Origin: an uncultured Sphingomonadales bacterium
Lineage (GTDB): Bacteria; Pseudomonadota; Alphaproteobacteria; Sphingomonadales; Sphingomonadaceae
NCBI GenBank assembly: GCA_903848655.1
Contig: CAINGT010000085.1
Coordinates: 1-32,518 of the forward strand
DNA: 32,518 nt
Reading direction: 5' to 3'
In this document: piece by piece, positions 18,551-26,576 of the stretch
How the letters are laid out: every line of letters starts with the position of its first letter
Numbering within the stretch: the first letter of the stretch is position 1
Made by a program: the position numbers and the translations under genes
Notes under the pieces: model-generated
Told to the model about the DNA's origin: nothing
Database searches by the model: none
Seen by the model: the letters and a program-made list of their open reading frames with translations, nothing else

Positions 18551-18597
18551 TCGCTGCACCCCTTGCGGTGCGGGCGCGAGCGGATTATCTGGGCCTC

Positions 18598-19167
18598 ATG
18601 GCTATCCGTGACATTATCGAAGTGCCCGATCTGCGGCTCAAGCAGATTTCCGCGCCCGTTACCGCGTTTGACGACGATTTGCGCACGCTCGTCACCGACA
18701 TGTTTGACACGATGTACGATGCGCCGGGAATTGGCCTTGCCGCGATCCAGATTGGCGTGCCGCTGCGCGTGCTGGTGATCGACCTGCAACCCGAAGATCC
18801 CGACGCCGCGCCCGAACCGTGCACCAGCCACGGCGGCCACAGCCATTCGCATCAGCCGACCAAGCGCGAACCGCGCGTGTTCATCAACCCGGTGATCGTC
18901 GAACCGTCGCCGGACCAGACAACTTACAACGAAGGCTGCCTGTCGGTCCCCGAAATCTATGCCGAAGTCACCCGCCCCTCCAGCATTCGCGTGCGCTGGC
19001 ACGACTTTGACGGGTTGGAGCACGCGGCGGACATCGACGGCTTGCTCGCAACCTGTTTGCAGCACGAGATGGACCATCTCGAAGGCATTCTGTTTATCGA
19101 CCACTTGTCGCGGTTGAAACGCGGCATGGCGCTCAAACGGCTGGAAAAGATCCGCCGGGTGGCTTGA
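18598..19167 (+). CDS. def: Peptide deformylase, with a His-rich insert
   Basis: Removes the N-formyl group from nascent proteins, the counterpart of Fmt. All three signature motifs are present: GIGLAAIQIG (44-53), NEGCLSVPE (111-119, metal ligand Cys114) and QHEMDHLEG (155-163, ligands His156 and His160, catalytic Glu157). Length is 189 aa. The loop at about 66-90 contains TSHGGHSHSH, a histidine-rich stretch inserted where class I enzymes such as E. coli Def have a shorter loop. The ATG at 18598 was chosen over the reading from 18547, which adds residues without homology. Confidence 0.96.
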   Translation: MAIRDIIEVPDLRLKQISAPVTAFDDDLRTLVTDMFDTMYDAPGIGLAAIQIGVPLRVLVIDLQPEDPDAAPEPCTSHGGHSHSHQPTKREPRVFINPVIVEPSPDQTTYNEGCLSVPEIYAEVTRPSSIRVRWHDFDGLEHAADIDGLLATCLQHEMDHLEGILFIDHLSRLKRGMALKRLEKIRRVA

Positions 19168-19225
19168 TCGCGCGGGCCGTACCGGCTAAGTTCACGGTTC
19201 GTTCTGTGGCTTGCGGGGTGCCGGG

Positions 19226-20701
19226 GTGGACATTGTAATCGCTGCTGGCTTTGCCGTCGTTGCCCTGCTGATTGGCTGGCTGGCGGGTTCGCGCCCGGCC
19301 GCCGAATGGCGCCGCCGCGCCGATGCGCACGAAGCGACGGTCAAGGCGATGACGGTCGATCTGGCGGGGCTGAGCGAACGCGTGCGGCTGATCGATTCGC
19401 TGGGCAGCGAGCTGGCCGCCGTGCGCAGCGAGCGCGATGCGCTGGTGCCGCGTCTTGCCACTGCCGAACAACGCGCCGCCGATGCCGATCTGATCCGCGC
19501 GGAATTGGCCGAGACACGCAGCGCGCGCGAGGCGCTGGCCGCGCAAACCGCACGGCTGCTGGCCGATGCCGCCAATTTTGACGAACAGAAACGCCTGCTG
19601 CTCGCCGCACAAGGCGAATTGCGCAAGGAATTTGAAAACGCCGGCAACAAAGTGCTGGCCCAAGCGCAAGAGGCATTCCTGACGCGCGCCCACGCGCGGT
19701 TTGAAGAAAGCGAAAAGGCGCAGGCCGAACGGCTGACCACATTGCTCGCCCCGGTAGGTGAACGGCTCAAGGCTTATGAGGATCAGGTTGGTAAGCTGGA
19801 ACAGGCGCGCGTCGATGCGTTCGGTACGCTGACCGGGCAGATCGATGCGATGCGCGCCGGGGCCGAAGCGGTGCGCGCCGCCGCCGCGCAACTGGGCAAT
19901 TCATTGCGCAACGGGCCCAAGACGCGCGGGCGCTGGGGCGAATTGCAATTGCGCAACGTGCTCGAACACTGCGGGCTGGCCGAGCACACCGATTTCGTCA
20001 CCGAGCACTCCATCGACACCGACGAAGGCCGCTTGCGCCCCGATGCCATTGTGCGCATCCCCGGCAACAAGCTGCTGGTGATCGATGCCAAAGTCTCGCT
20101 CAACGCCTATCAGGATGCGTTCGAGGCCGAAACCGACGATGCGCGCGCCGTCGCGCTCAAAGCGCATGTGCAATCGATGCGCAACCATATCCAGACTTTG
20201 GGCAGCAAAGCCTATCAAAGCCAGTTCGACGATGCCCCCGACTATGTGCTGATGTTCATCCCCGGCGAACATTTCATCGCCGCCGCGCTCGAACACGACC
20301 CCAATCTGTGGGATTTCGCGTTCGAACGCCGCGTCTTGCTCGCCAGCCCGACCAACCTTGTCGCCATTGCGCGCACGGTCGCGCAAGTCTGGCGGCAAGA
20401 CGGGCTTGCCCGCGAAGCGCGCGAAATCGGCAAGATCGGCGGCGAATTGTACGACCGCATCGCAGTCGCTGCCGACCACCTGAAACGCGTGGGCAGCGGG
20501 CTGGAATCGGCGGTCAGCAATTACAACAAGTTCGTCGGCAGCTTTGAACGCAATGTCGTGTCAGCCGGCCGCCGCTTGCGCGACAAACATATCGAAATCG
20601 GCAAGCGCGAGATCGAAGATGTGCCGCTGATCGACAGCACGGCGCGCTATGGCAGCGATGATGCACTGCCGGAGGTGCCGGCTACCACGGACCTGCGATA
20701 A
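19226..20701 (+). CDS. rmuC: DNA recombination protein RmuC homologue
   Basis: Resembles RmuC, a predicted nuclease-fold protein implicated in limiting inversions at short inverted repeats. An N-terminal membrane anchor (about 3-20, IAAGFAVVALLIGWLAG) is followed by a long coiled coil (about 25-200) and the RmuC domain (about 205-465), with the typical GRWGELQLRNVLE, VIDAKVSLNAY and VLMFIPGE segments. The start is probably GTG at 19226 (491 aa), with GCGGGG upstream; a TTG at 19211 is possible. It follows def by 58 bp and ends just before the G-run inverted repeat. Confidence 0.9.
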   Translation: MDIVIAAGFAVVALLIGWLAGSRPAAEWRRRADAHEATVKAMTVDLAGLSERVRLIDSLGSELAAVRSERDALVPRLATAEQRAADADLIRAELAETRSAREALAAQTARLLADAANFDEQKRLLLAAQGELRKEFENAGNKVLAQAQEAFLTRAHARFEESEKAQAERLTTLLAPVGERLKAYEDQVGKLEQARVDAFGTLTGQIDAMRAGAEAVRAAAAQLGNSLRNGPKTRGRWGELQLRNVLEHCGLAEHTDFVTEHSIDTDEGRLRPDAIVRIPGNKLLVIDAKVSLNAYQDAFEAETDDARAVALKAHVQSMRNHIQTLGSKAYQSQFDDAPDYVLMFIPGEHFIAAALEHDPNLWDFAFERRVLLASPTNLVAIARTVAQVWRQDGLAREAREIGKIGGELYDRIAVAADHLKRVGSGLESAVSNYNKFVGSFERNVVSAGRRLRDKHIEIGKREIEDVPLIDSTARYGSDDALPEVPATTDLR

Positions 20702-20737
20702 CATCTTGGCATCGAACAATATATCGGCAACGCAAAG

Positions 20738-20843
20738 CCCCCTCCCCTTTAGGGGAGGGGGTTGGGGGTGGGGGCTGTCCTCTTGGTCAGACTTCGCGGC
20801 AGGCCCCCACCCCCAGCCCCTCCCCTAAAGAGGAGGGGAGCGG
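20738..20843. repeat. Family B G-run inverted repeat with G-quadruplex potential on both strands
   Basis: The plus strand at 20752-20774 has four runs of four or five G separated by 1-2 bases. The region 20803-20828 carries the near-perfect inverse, so the minus strand has an equivalent four-run G tract. The arms are about 26 bp with one mismatch or indel. A further small palindrome, CCCCTCCCCTTTAGGGGAGG, lies at the left end. It separates the convergent genes rmuC and the methyltransferase and could act as a two-way transcription block. Confidence 0.8.
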
Positions 20844-20848
20844 AGAAA

Positions 20849-21664
20849 TCACAATCGGGGCGCGGTTTTCAGCGTTGCCAGCACTTCATAGGCGAGCACG
20901 GCGGCGGCGACGGCGGCGTTCAGGCTGTCGGCGCGGCCGAGCATGGGCAGGGTGACGCGCATATCGCAGGCAACTTCGTAGTCGGCGGGCAGGCCTTGCG
21001 ATTCGTTGCCGACCAGGACAAAACACGGGGCCAAATAGGCCGCCCCGCGATAGGCCACTGCCTCGCGCAACGATGCGGCCACGAGCTGGCCGGGGCCAGC
21101 CCGCAGCCAGGCCAGAAAATCCCCCCAGCGTGCTTGCGCGAGGGTTTGCGTGAACACCGCGCCCATGCTGGCGCGCACGGCTTCGACCGAAAAGGGATCG
21201 ACGCAATCGTCGATCAGGATCACCCCGCCCGCGCCGACCGCATCGGCGGTGCGCAGCAGCGTGCCCAGATTGCCCGGATCGCGCATGGCTTGCGCCACCA
21301 GCCAGATCGGCGCGGCGTGGCGGTCGATCCGCGCCAGCGCAGTGTCCCATTCGCGATAGACCCCGCACACCGCCTGCGGATTGTCTTTGCCGGTCATTTT
21401 CGCAAGGATGTCGGGCGGCACGTCGATCACGTCACCGCCCTGATCGATCACGGCGGCTGCCAGATCATCGATCAGCGGATGCGGATCGCGGCCCGTGGCC
21501 ATCAGCAAGAGTTCGGGCAAATGGCCGCTGGCGCGCGCATCGGTCAGCAGCCGCAGCCCTTCGGCCAGAAACCGGGCTTCGCGGCGGCGGTGCTTCTTGT
21601 CGCGCAAGCTGCGCACGAATTTGATCGTGGGGTTGGAAAAACCGGTAATCGTCTTGCGAGTCAC
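20849..21664 (-). CDS. TrmH/SpoU-family RNA 2'-O-methyltransferase
   Basis: An SPOUT-class SAM-dependent methyltransferase acting on tRNA or rRNA ribose; the target is not identifiable. The three family motifs are clear: NLGTLLRTAD (132-141), VLVGNESQGLP (216-226) and LPMLGRADSLNAAVA (239-253), forming the trefoil knot. The N-terminal ITGFSNPTIKFVRSLRDKKHRR is the substrate-binding domain start found in this subgroup. The GTG at 21664 gives 271 aa. A TTG at 21685 with AAGGA 5 bp upstream would add 7 residues and overlap the HPr gene by 14 bp; I cannot decide firmly between them. It is the last gene of the PTS/ChvGI cluster. Confidence 0.9.
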   Translation of the reverse strand: MTRKTITGFSNPTIKFVRSLRDKKHRRREARFLAEGLRLLTDARASGHLPELLLMATGRDPHPLIDDLAAAVIDQGGDVIDVPPDILAKMTGKDNPQAVCGVYREWDTALARIDRHAAPIWLVAQAMRDPGNLGTLLRTADAVGAGGVILIDDCVDPFSVEAVRASMGAVFTQTLAQARWGDFLAWLRAGPGQLVAASLREAVAYRGAAYLAPCFVLVGNESQGLPADYEVACDMRVTLPMLGRADSLNAAVAAAVLAYEVLATLKTAPRL

Positions 21665-21671
21665 GCGCGGG

Positions 21672-21968
21672 TCAATCTTCGCCAAACCCGTCCTTGATCA
21701 GCCCGGCCAGCTTCATCAGGATCGCATCGGCTTCACCCGCCGCGCCGGTCACTGCCAGATCGACCGTATCGCCTTTGGCCGCGCCGAGCATCATCAGCCC
21801 GAGGATCGATCCGCCATTGGCCTCGGTGCCGTCTTTGGCGACGGTCACGTCAAACCCCGGCGGCAATTTGGCCACGGCGTTGACGAACTTGGCGCTGGCG
21901 CGGGCATGAAGCCCGCGCTGGTTGATAATCGTGACTTGTTCGCGCGCACTGTAACTTTGGCTGACCAT
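21672..21968 (-). CDS. HPr-family phosphocarrier protein (NPr/HPr)
   Basis: A 98-aa phosphocarrier of the PTS. The phosphorylated histidine is His21 in QRGLHARASAKFV; the regulatory serine that HprK would phosphorylate is Ser54 in NGGSILGLMML. Both sites are kept, consistent with the hprK gene a short way upstream. No sugar permease (EIIBC) genes are nearby, so it probably belongs to a regulatory phosphotransfer chain of the kind known in alphaproteobacteria, fed by an Enzyme I outside the window. The ATG at 21968 lies 3 bp after the EIIA stop, so the two are one transcript. Confidence 0.95.
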   Translation of the reverse strand: MVSQSYSAREQVTIINQRGLHARASAKFVNAVAKLPPGFDVTVAKDGTEANGGSILGLMMLGAAKGDTVDLAVTGAAGEADAILMKLAGLIKDGFGED

Positions 21969-21971
21969 CGA

Positions 21972-22376
21972 TCACGCATCCTGACCCAGAAATTCCGAAG
22001 CGATCGTTATATAGTTGCGCCCCGCATCGCGTGCGGCGGCGGTCGCTTCGCGTACCCCCATACAGCCCCGCGCTTTGGCGAGGCGGATCAGCATCGGCAA
22101 GTTGATTCCTGCGATCACTTCGACTTTGCCCGCCTGCAACAGCGAAATTGCGAGGTTGGACGGGGTGCCGCCGAACAAGTCGGTCAGCACGATTACCCCG
22201 GTGCCGCTATCGACTCGGCGGATCGCATCGGCGATTTCGCGGCGGCGTTTTTCCATATCGTCATTCGGCCCGATGCAGATGCCGATTACATCGGCCTGAC
22301 GCCCGACCACATGTTCCATCGCATGGATGAATTCATCGGCCAGCGCGCCATGCGTGACGAGGATCAGGCCAATCAT
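21972..22376 (-). CDS. PTS EIIA-Man family protein
   Basis: A 134-aa domain of the mannose-class PTS IIA family. The phospho-acceptor is His9 (MIGLILVTHGALADEF), and DLFGGTPSN is the conserved motif of the fold. It is a stand-alone IIA without EIIB, EIIC or EIID, which points to a regulatory rather than a transport role; in alphaproteobacteria such proteins receive phosphate from HPr. The ATG at 22376 was chosen because the longer reading (to 22457) adds 27 residues before the start of the fold. About 196 bp without a gene separate it from rapZ. Confidence 0.93.
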   Translation of the reverse strand: MIGLILVTHGALADEFIHAMEHVVGRQADVIGICIGPNDDMEKRRREIADAIRRVDSGTGVIVLTDLFGGTPSNLAISLLQAGKVEVIAGINLPMLIRLAKARGCMGVREATAAARDAGRNYITIASEFLGQDA

Positions 22377-22572
22377 GAGCCGCGCCGTTCTCGCCCGGTA
22401 CTGGCGCATAGAGTCCCGCAGGCGCACATGGCTCCACAGGCACGGGCCAGACCCCAAGGCCCGGCGCGCACCAACCGCGTAAACCGCTGCGAATCTTTAG
22501 GCTTCAGAACCGGTCCTTCCCCGCAGTTGGCCGTTTATGCGCCCGAACTCTGAAAAATCATAGAACATCCTG

Positions 22573-23535
22573 TTAGCGCGTGGCCCAGGCACCGCTGCGT
22601 TCGACCAGATCGGCCGCGCGCGCACCCAAGTTGCGATGCAGCAATGTGGGAGAAAATCGCGCCTCGCGCAAGGCACAAGCGATCTGTTCGGCCATGAATA
22701 CCGACCGGTGTTTGCCCCCGGTGCAGCCAAACGCGATGTGGACATAGGCTTTGCCCTGATCCTCGAACCGGGGCAGCAGCAGCAGCAGCAGATCGCGAAT
22801 CCGCGCAAAGGCTTCGCCCCACGCCGGATCGCGGCGGATATAGTCGCCCACCGCCGCGTCGCGCCCGGTCAAGGCGCGCAAATCGTCCACCCAATGCGGA
22901 TTGGCCAGAAAGCGCATATCGAACACCAGATCGGACAGTGGCGGGGTGCCGCGCGAAAAGCCGAAGCTGCTGATCGTGATAACCGTGCGCGGCGGCGCGC
23001 CTTGGCGGAAATGCGACCGGATCGCGGTTTGCAGGTCGTTGACGGTAAAATCGGTGGTGGTCAGCACGACATCGGCCCAGCGCCGCAAGGGTTCGAGCAA
23101 TTCGCGCTCGGCAGCGATTCCGGCTTCGGCCGGCTTTTCATCGCTCATCGGGTGGGGACGGCGGGTTTCGTTGTAGCGGCGTTGCAGTTCGGCCCCGCCA
23201 CAATCGAGGAACAGCGTGGTGATCGACAGATCGCTGCGCTGCGACAGTTTTTTGACGCGCGCGATAATGGCATTGGGGTCAAAGCCGCGCGTGCGCGTGT
23301 CAAACCCGATGGCAATCGGCGCACCGGCATCGAGATGCGCGGTACCCGGCCCGGTTTCAAGCAAGCGGTCGAGCAGCCGGATGGGGAAGTTGTCGATGGC
23401 TTCCCACCCCAGATCCTCCAGCGCGCGCATCGCCGTGGTCTTGCCCGCGCCGAGCGCCCCGGTCACCAGCACGATCCGCTGCGGCGGTTTGGCGACGGGT
23501 TCGACGGGGCGCGATTCGTCGGGCATCGCCATCAT
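22573..23535 (-). CDS. rapZ: RapZ/YvcJ-family nucleotide-binding protein (RNase adapter-like)
   Basis: A P-loop protein of the RapZ family. Walker A is GALGAGKT (26-33), followed by EAIDNFPIRLL; the C-terminal domain has FGCTGGKHRSV (269-279), the conserved segment associated with ligand or RNA contacts. In Enterobacteriaceae RapZ binds glucosamine-6-phosphate and directs RNase E to the sRNA GlmZ; whether this alphaproteobacterial protein has an sRNA partner is unknown. Length is 320 aa, slightly longer than E. coli RapZ (284) because of the N-terminal extension. ATGs at 23535, 23532 and 23526 are all possible. It lies 9 bp after hprK. Confidence 0.92.
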   Translation of the reverse strand: MMAMPDESRPVEPVAKPPQRIVLVTGALGAGKTTAMRALEDLGWEAIDNFPIRLLDRLLETGPGTAHLDAGAPIAIGFDTRTRGFDPNAIIARVKKLSQRSDLSITTLFLDCGGAELQRRYNETRRPHPMSDEKPAEAGIAAERELLEPLRRWADVVLTTTDFTVNDLQTAIRSHFRQGAPPRTVITISSFGFSRGTPPLSDLVFDMRFLANPHWVDDLRALTGRDAAVGDYIRRDPAWGEAFARIRDLLLLLLPRFEDQGKAYVHIAFGCTGGKHRSVFMAEQIACALREARFSPTLLHRNLGARAADLVERSGAWATR

Positions 23536-23544
23536 GTGCGCCAG

Positions 23545-23988
23545 TTACCCGGGATTGGAAAGCCCCCAGGCGCGCGCTTGCCCATAGCGTTCCAGCGCGA
23601 CTTCGGCGCGCAAGGCCAGCACCGGGCTGTCAGGCCACAGCCGCACGAGGGGCAGCATGATCCCGGCGCGCTCGACCGCATCGGCAGTGTCGATAAAGCG
23701 TGGCGCGGCGGGATCGAGCGCCAGCACCAGCGCCACCGGAACGGCGGCGGCCACGGGCCGCGCGATCAGCCCCAGATTGCGCACTTCGATCAGCCCGGCC
23801 ACGCGCGGATGCGGGTGGGCCAGCAGCGCCGTGCCTTGTGCTGCAAGCAGCAGTGCGTCATCGCCGATCAACACCGCGCCCCGATCAATCAGCGCCAGCG
23901 CGAGGCTTGATTTACCGCTACCCGGCGGCCCTTCGATCAGCAGCGCGCGCCCGGCGATGGCCACCGCGCTGGCCTGATGCGCGATCAT
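23545..23988 (-). CDS. hprK: Short HPr kinase/phosphorylase (C-terminal domain only)
   Basis: A 147-aa protein corresponding only to the catalytic domain of HprK, as in other alphaproteobacteria; Gram-positive enzymes are about 310 aa. Walker A is GPPGSGKSS (20-28), and GDDALLL (42-48) holds the conserved acidic residues. It would phosphorylate HPr on Ser54. The ATG at 23988 overlaps the TGA of the sensor kinase gene (ATGA), so it is co-translated with chvG. The ATG at 24033 lies inside chvG and adds 15 non-conserved residues. It precedes rapZ. Confidence 0.92.
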   Translation of the reverse strand: MIAHQASAVAIAGRALLIEGPPGSGKSSLALALIDRGAVLIGDDALLLAAQGTALLAHPHPRVAGLIEVRNLGLIARPVAAAVPVALVLALDPAAPRFIDTADAVERAGIMLPLVRLWPDSPVLALRAEVALERYGQARAWGLSNPG

Positions 23989-25574
23989 TCGTGGTCCGCT
24001 TCGTGGATCGAGGGCAAAGACAGCATCAGGCACGCCCCTGCCAGCCCATCGGGGCGGTCGATGATCGCCAGTGTGCCGTCATGCGCTTCGGCAATCGTGC
24101 GCGCAATAGCCAGCCCCAGCCCGCTGTGTCCGCCGAACGCTTCTTCCGCCGGGCGCACCGAATGAAACCGTTCGAACACTTTTTCGCGCTCCGCCCGCGC
24201 GATGCCCGGTCCATCATCGCTGACCGACAGGTAAACATGCGCGCCATCGGCCCAGACCCGCACATCAACGCTGCCGCCAGCGGGTGAAAACGACACTGCA
24301 TTGTCGAGCAAGTTTTCCAGCACGCGTTCAAGCTGCAACCAATCGCCCGCCACCCGGGTATCGCCTTCGCCCCGCTGCAACCGGATCGGACATCCCCCGA
24401 CCGGGCGCACCCCGCGCGCGCCAACCACTTGGTCGCACAGCAAAGCCAGATCGATTGGCGCAAATGTCGCACGGCTGAGCGCCGCGTCGATCCGGCTGGC
24501 TTCGGCAATTTCCGATATCAACCGGTCAAGCCGCTGCACATCGTGCGTGGCAATCGCCGACAACTGGCGGCGCAACGCCGGATCATCGACTTTGTCCATC
24601 GCTTCGACCGCGCTGGCGAGCGAGGCGAGCGGGTTCTTCAATTCGTGCGCGACATCGGCGGCAAAGCTTTCAACCGCGTCGATCTGCTGGCGCAGCGCAT
24701 GGGTCATGTCGGAAAAGGCGCGCGCCAACAGCCCGATTTCATCGCCCCGGTCGGGCAGGCGCGGCACCACTACCGCGCGATCCCGCCCCAGCCGCACGCG
24801 CACTGCCGCGCGCACCAGCACGCGCAACGGCTGAATGATCGTGCGCGCCAGAAACAGCGATAGCTGGATCGAGGCAAACAGCGCCAGCCCGATGATAATC
24901 CCCAGCGTCTGGCGCGCATTGCGCACATTTTCGGTTACATCGAGCGCATTGCGCAGCGTCAGCAGCATCGCCCCGGACTGCCCGACCGGGGTTGCGGCGG
25001 TGATGACCGGGGTGCGATCCGGGGCATAGCGCACATAGACTTCGGTGCGCGCCGAACGGCGGGCGCGCGCGATTTCGGGCCAGCTTTGCGCCAATGCCCC
25101 TGCGTCGTCGCGATAGCTTTCGACCGCAGGCGCACCGACGATGGCATCAACACCTTGGTCGAGCACCCGCGCGGCGGTCTGATACCATGCCTCACGCGCC
25201 GGATCGATCAGCGCAAAAGCCGGGCCAGCAAGGCGAAAACTGTCTTCGGCCAGCGCCCCCTCGCGCGTGTAGAGCCGCAACCGCAACCGCTGCGCCGAAC
25301 CGATCGTTGCCATCAGCCGCCGTTGTTCGGCGGGCGGGGCTTTGGCCAGCGCGGCGGCGGTAATTTCGACTTCGGCGCGCGCCAGCCGGAACCGTTCGTT
25401 CAGCAATTGCGTGCGGTACGAATCGAGGTAGAAAAACCCGCCCGCCAAGAGCGCCAGCGCGATCCCGTTGACCACCAGAATGCGCGTGGTCAGCGATACC
25501 CCGCGCACCCGCCACAACCGCCGCCGGGTCGGACGCAAGCGCGCGCCGCGTTCGCGCGGCGGATCGGTCAGCAT
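23985..25574 (-). CDS. chvG: ChvG-type sensor histidine kinase
   Basis: An inner-membrane sensor of 529 aa. TM1 (about 31-50) and TM2 (about 224-243) enclose a periplasmic sensing domain of about 170 residues; HAMP (about 245-295) and a HisKA domain with phospho-His310 (SFAADVAHELKNPLASL) follow, then HATPase motifs LLDNAVSFSP, DDGPGI and GGHSGLGLAI. The ATG at 25574 begins one base after the response regulator stop. By homology with ChvG/ExoS of rhizobia it probably senses acid or envelope stress; the signal here is unknown. It overlaps hprK by ATGA. Confidence 0.94.
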   Translation of the reverse strand: MLTDPPRERGARLRPTRRRLWRVRGVSLTTRILVVNGIALALLAGGFFYLDSYRTQLLNERFRLARAEVEITAAALAKAPPAEQRRLMATIGSAQRLRLRLYTREGALAEDSFRLAGPAFALIDPAREAWYQTAARVLDQGVDAIVGAPAVESYRDDAGALAQSWPEIARARRSARTEVYVRYAPDRTPVITAATPVGQSGAMLLTLRNALDVTENVRNARQTLGIIIGLALFASIQLSLFLARTIIQPLRVLVRAAVRVRLGRDRAVVVPRLPDRGDEIGLLARAFSDMTHALRQQIDAVESFAADVAHELKNPLASLASAVEAMDKVDDPALRRQLSAIATHDVQRLDRLISEIAEASRIDAALSRATFAPIDLALLCDQVVGARGVRPVGGCPIRLQRGEGDTRVAGDWLQLERVLENLLDNAVSFSPAGGSVDVRVWADGAHVYLSVSDDGPGIARAEREKVFERFHSVRPAEEAFGGHSGLGLAIARTIAEAHDGTLAIIDRPDGLAGACLMLSLPSIHEADHE

Positions 25575-25575
25575 G

Positions 25576-26349
25576 TCATGGGTCGGCAAAGCTGTAACCG
25601 CCGCCATAGAGCGTTTCGATGGCGCTGAACTGGGCATCGACCAGCCGGAACTTGCGCCGCAAGCGCTTGATATGGCTGTCAATCGTGCGATCATCGATGA
25701 ACACGTCATCCTGATAGGCGGCATCCATCAGGCTGGATCGTGACCGCACGACGCCGGGCCGCGTGGCCAGCGCCTCAAGAATCAGAAATTCGGTGACCGT
25801 CAGCGATACTGGCTCACCCGCCCACGCGACTTGGTGGCGCGCAGGGTCCATCGTCAAGCGTCCGCGCCGGATCAGATCGGGCAAAGCTTCGTCCAGCGGA
25901 TCGGGGGGCCGCGCTGCCGCGCGCCGCGCCAGATCCTCGCGGCGCAATATCGCCCGGATCCGCGCGATCAGCAGCCGCTGGCTGAACGGCTTGGCGATGT
26001 AATCATCCGCACCCATCGCCAGCCCGGCGGCTTCATCGGCCTCATCATCTTTGCTGGTCAAAAAGATCACCGGCACGCTGCTCGCCGCGCGCAGCCGCCG
26101 CAGCAAGTCATAGCCATCCATGCGCGGCATCTTGATATCGCACACCACCAGATCGGGCGGGTTATCGATCAACGCGGGCAACGCCGCCACGCCGTCGTAA
26201 TAGACCCGCGTGCCAAATCCTTCGGCCTGAAGCGCAATCGAAACCGTGGTCAGGATATTGCGGTCATCATCGACCAGCGCGATCACTTGGCGATCACGCC
26301 GCGCACCGGCATCGGTGGAGGGGCCATCGGCTTCGGGCTGGGTGGTCAT
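25576..26349 (-). CDS. chvI: ChvI-type OmpR-family response regulator
   Basis: A 257-aa receiver plus winged-helix regulator. The phospho-acceptor is Asp71 ([14 protein letters not shown]) with the acid pair Asp27-Asp29 (LVDDDR) and Lys119 (ADDYIAKPF). The OmpR/PhoB DNA-binding domain ends with [16 protein letters not shown] and LYGGGYSF. An N-terminal 20-residue charged tail precedes the fold. The partner kinase follows 1 bp later. It is divergent from pckA across 227 bp, so ChvI may act on its own promoter or that of pckA; this is inference. Confidence 0.95.
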   Translation of the reverse strand: MTTQPEADGPSTDAGARRDRQVIALVDDDRNILTTVSIALQAEGFGTRVYYDGVAALPALIDNPPDLVVCDIKMPRMDGYDLLRRLRAASSVPVIFLTSKDDEADEAAGLAMGADDYIAKPFSQRLLIARIRAILRREDLARRAAARPPDPLDEALPDLIRRGRLTMDPARHQVAWAGEPVSLTVTEFLILEALATRPGVVRSRSSLMDAAYQDDVFIDDRTIDSHIKRLRRKFRLVDAQFSAIETLYGGGYSFADP

Positions 26350-26449
26350 GATCGCAACACGTCGCTCTGATCGCCGGAGGGCTGGCTTGGCAATTACCCG
26401 GTAAAGCCGACAGTGGCAACAAGCGCGCCCGCGAGCCGGGATTTATACG

Positions 26450-26480
26450 TGCAAAAATTGCAAGTAGCCGCGCAAAATTG
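26450..26480. promoter_or_regulatory. Palindrome and direct repeat between chvI and pckA
   Basis: TGCAAAAATTGCA (26450-26462) is a perfect 5+5 palindrome. A second half-like copy, GCAAAATTG, starts at 26472, exactly 21 bp (about two helical turns) after the matching GCAAAAATTG at 26451. The site lies in an A/T-rich pocket about 100 bp upstream of pckA and could be an operator for a regulator of pckA or chvI. The protein that would bind is not known. Confidence 0.4.
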
Positions 26481-26576
26481 TTGTCCACCGCCACGTTTGA
26501 CCGCGCATTTTTCTGTGGCTATGCGCTGGCCGTCCGTTTGTGCATTCGTATGCCAAACCCGTTCAAAGGATCGCCC

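Noticed and set aside
20738..20843. CRISPR array
   Set aside because: The repeats are inverted, not direct, with no regular spacers and no cas genes in the window.
22377..22572. A rapZ-linked small RNA gene
   Set aside because: The 196-bp gap has no convincing stem-loop with T tract or promoter by eye; listed only as a place to check in expression data.
26478..26576. Longer pckA from TTG 26478 or ATG 26550
   Set aside because: No ribosome site precedes either, while AAAGGAT sits correctly before GTG 26577, which matches the family N-terminus length.
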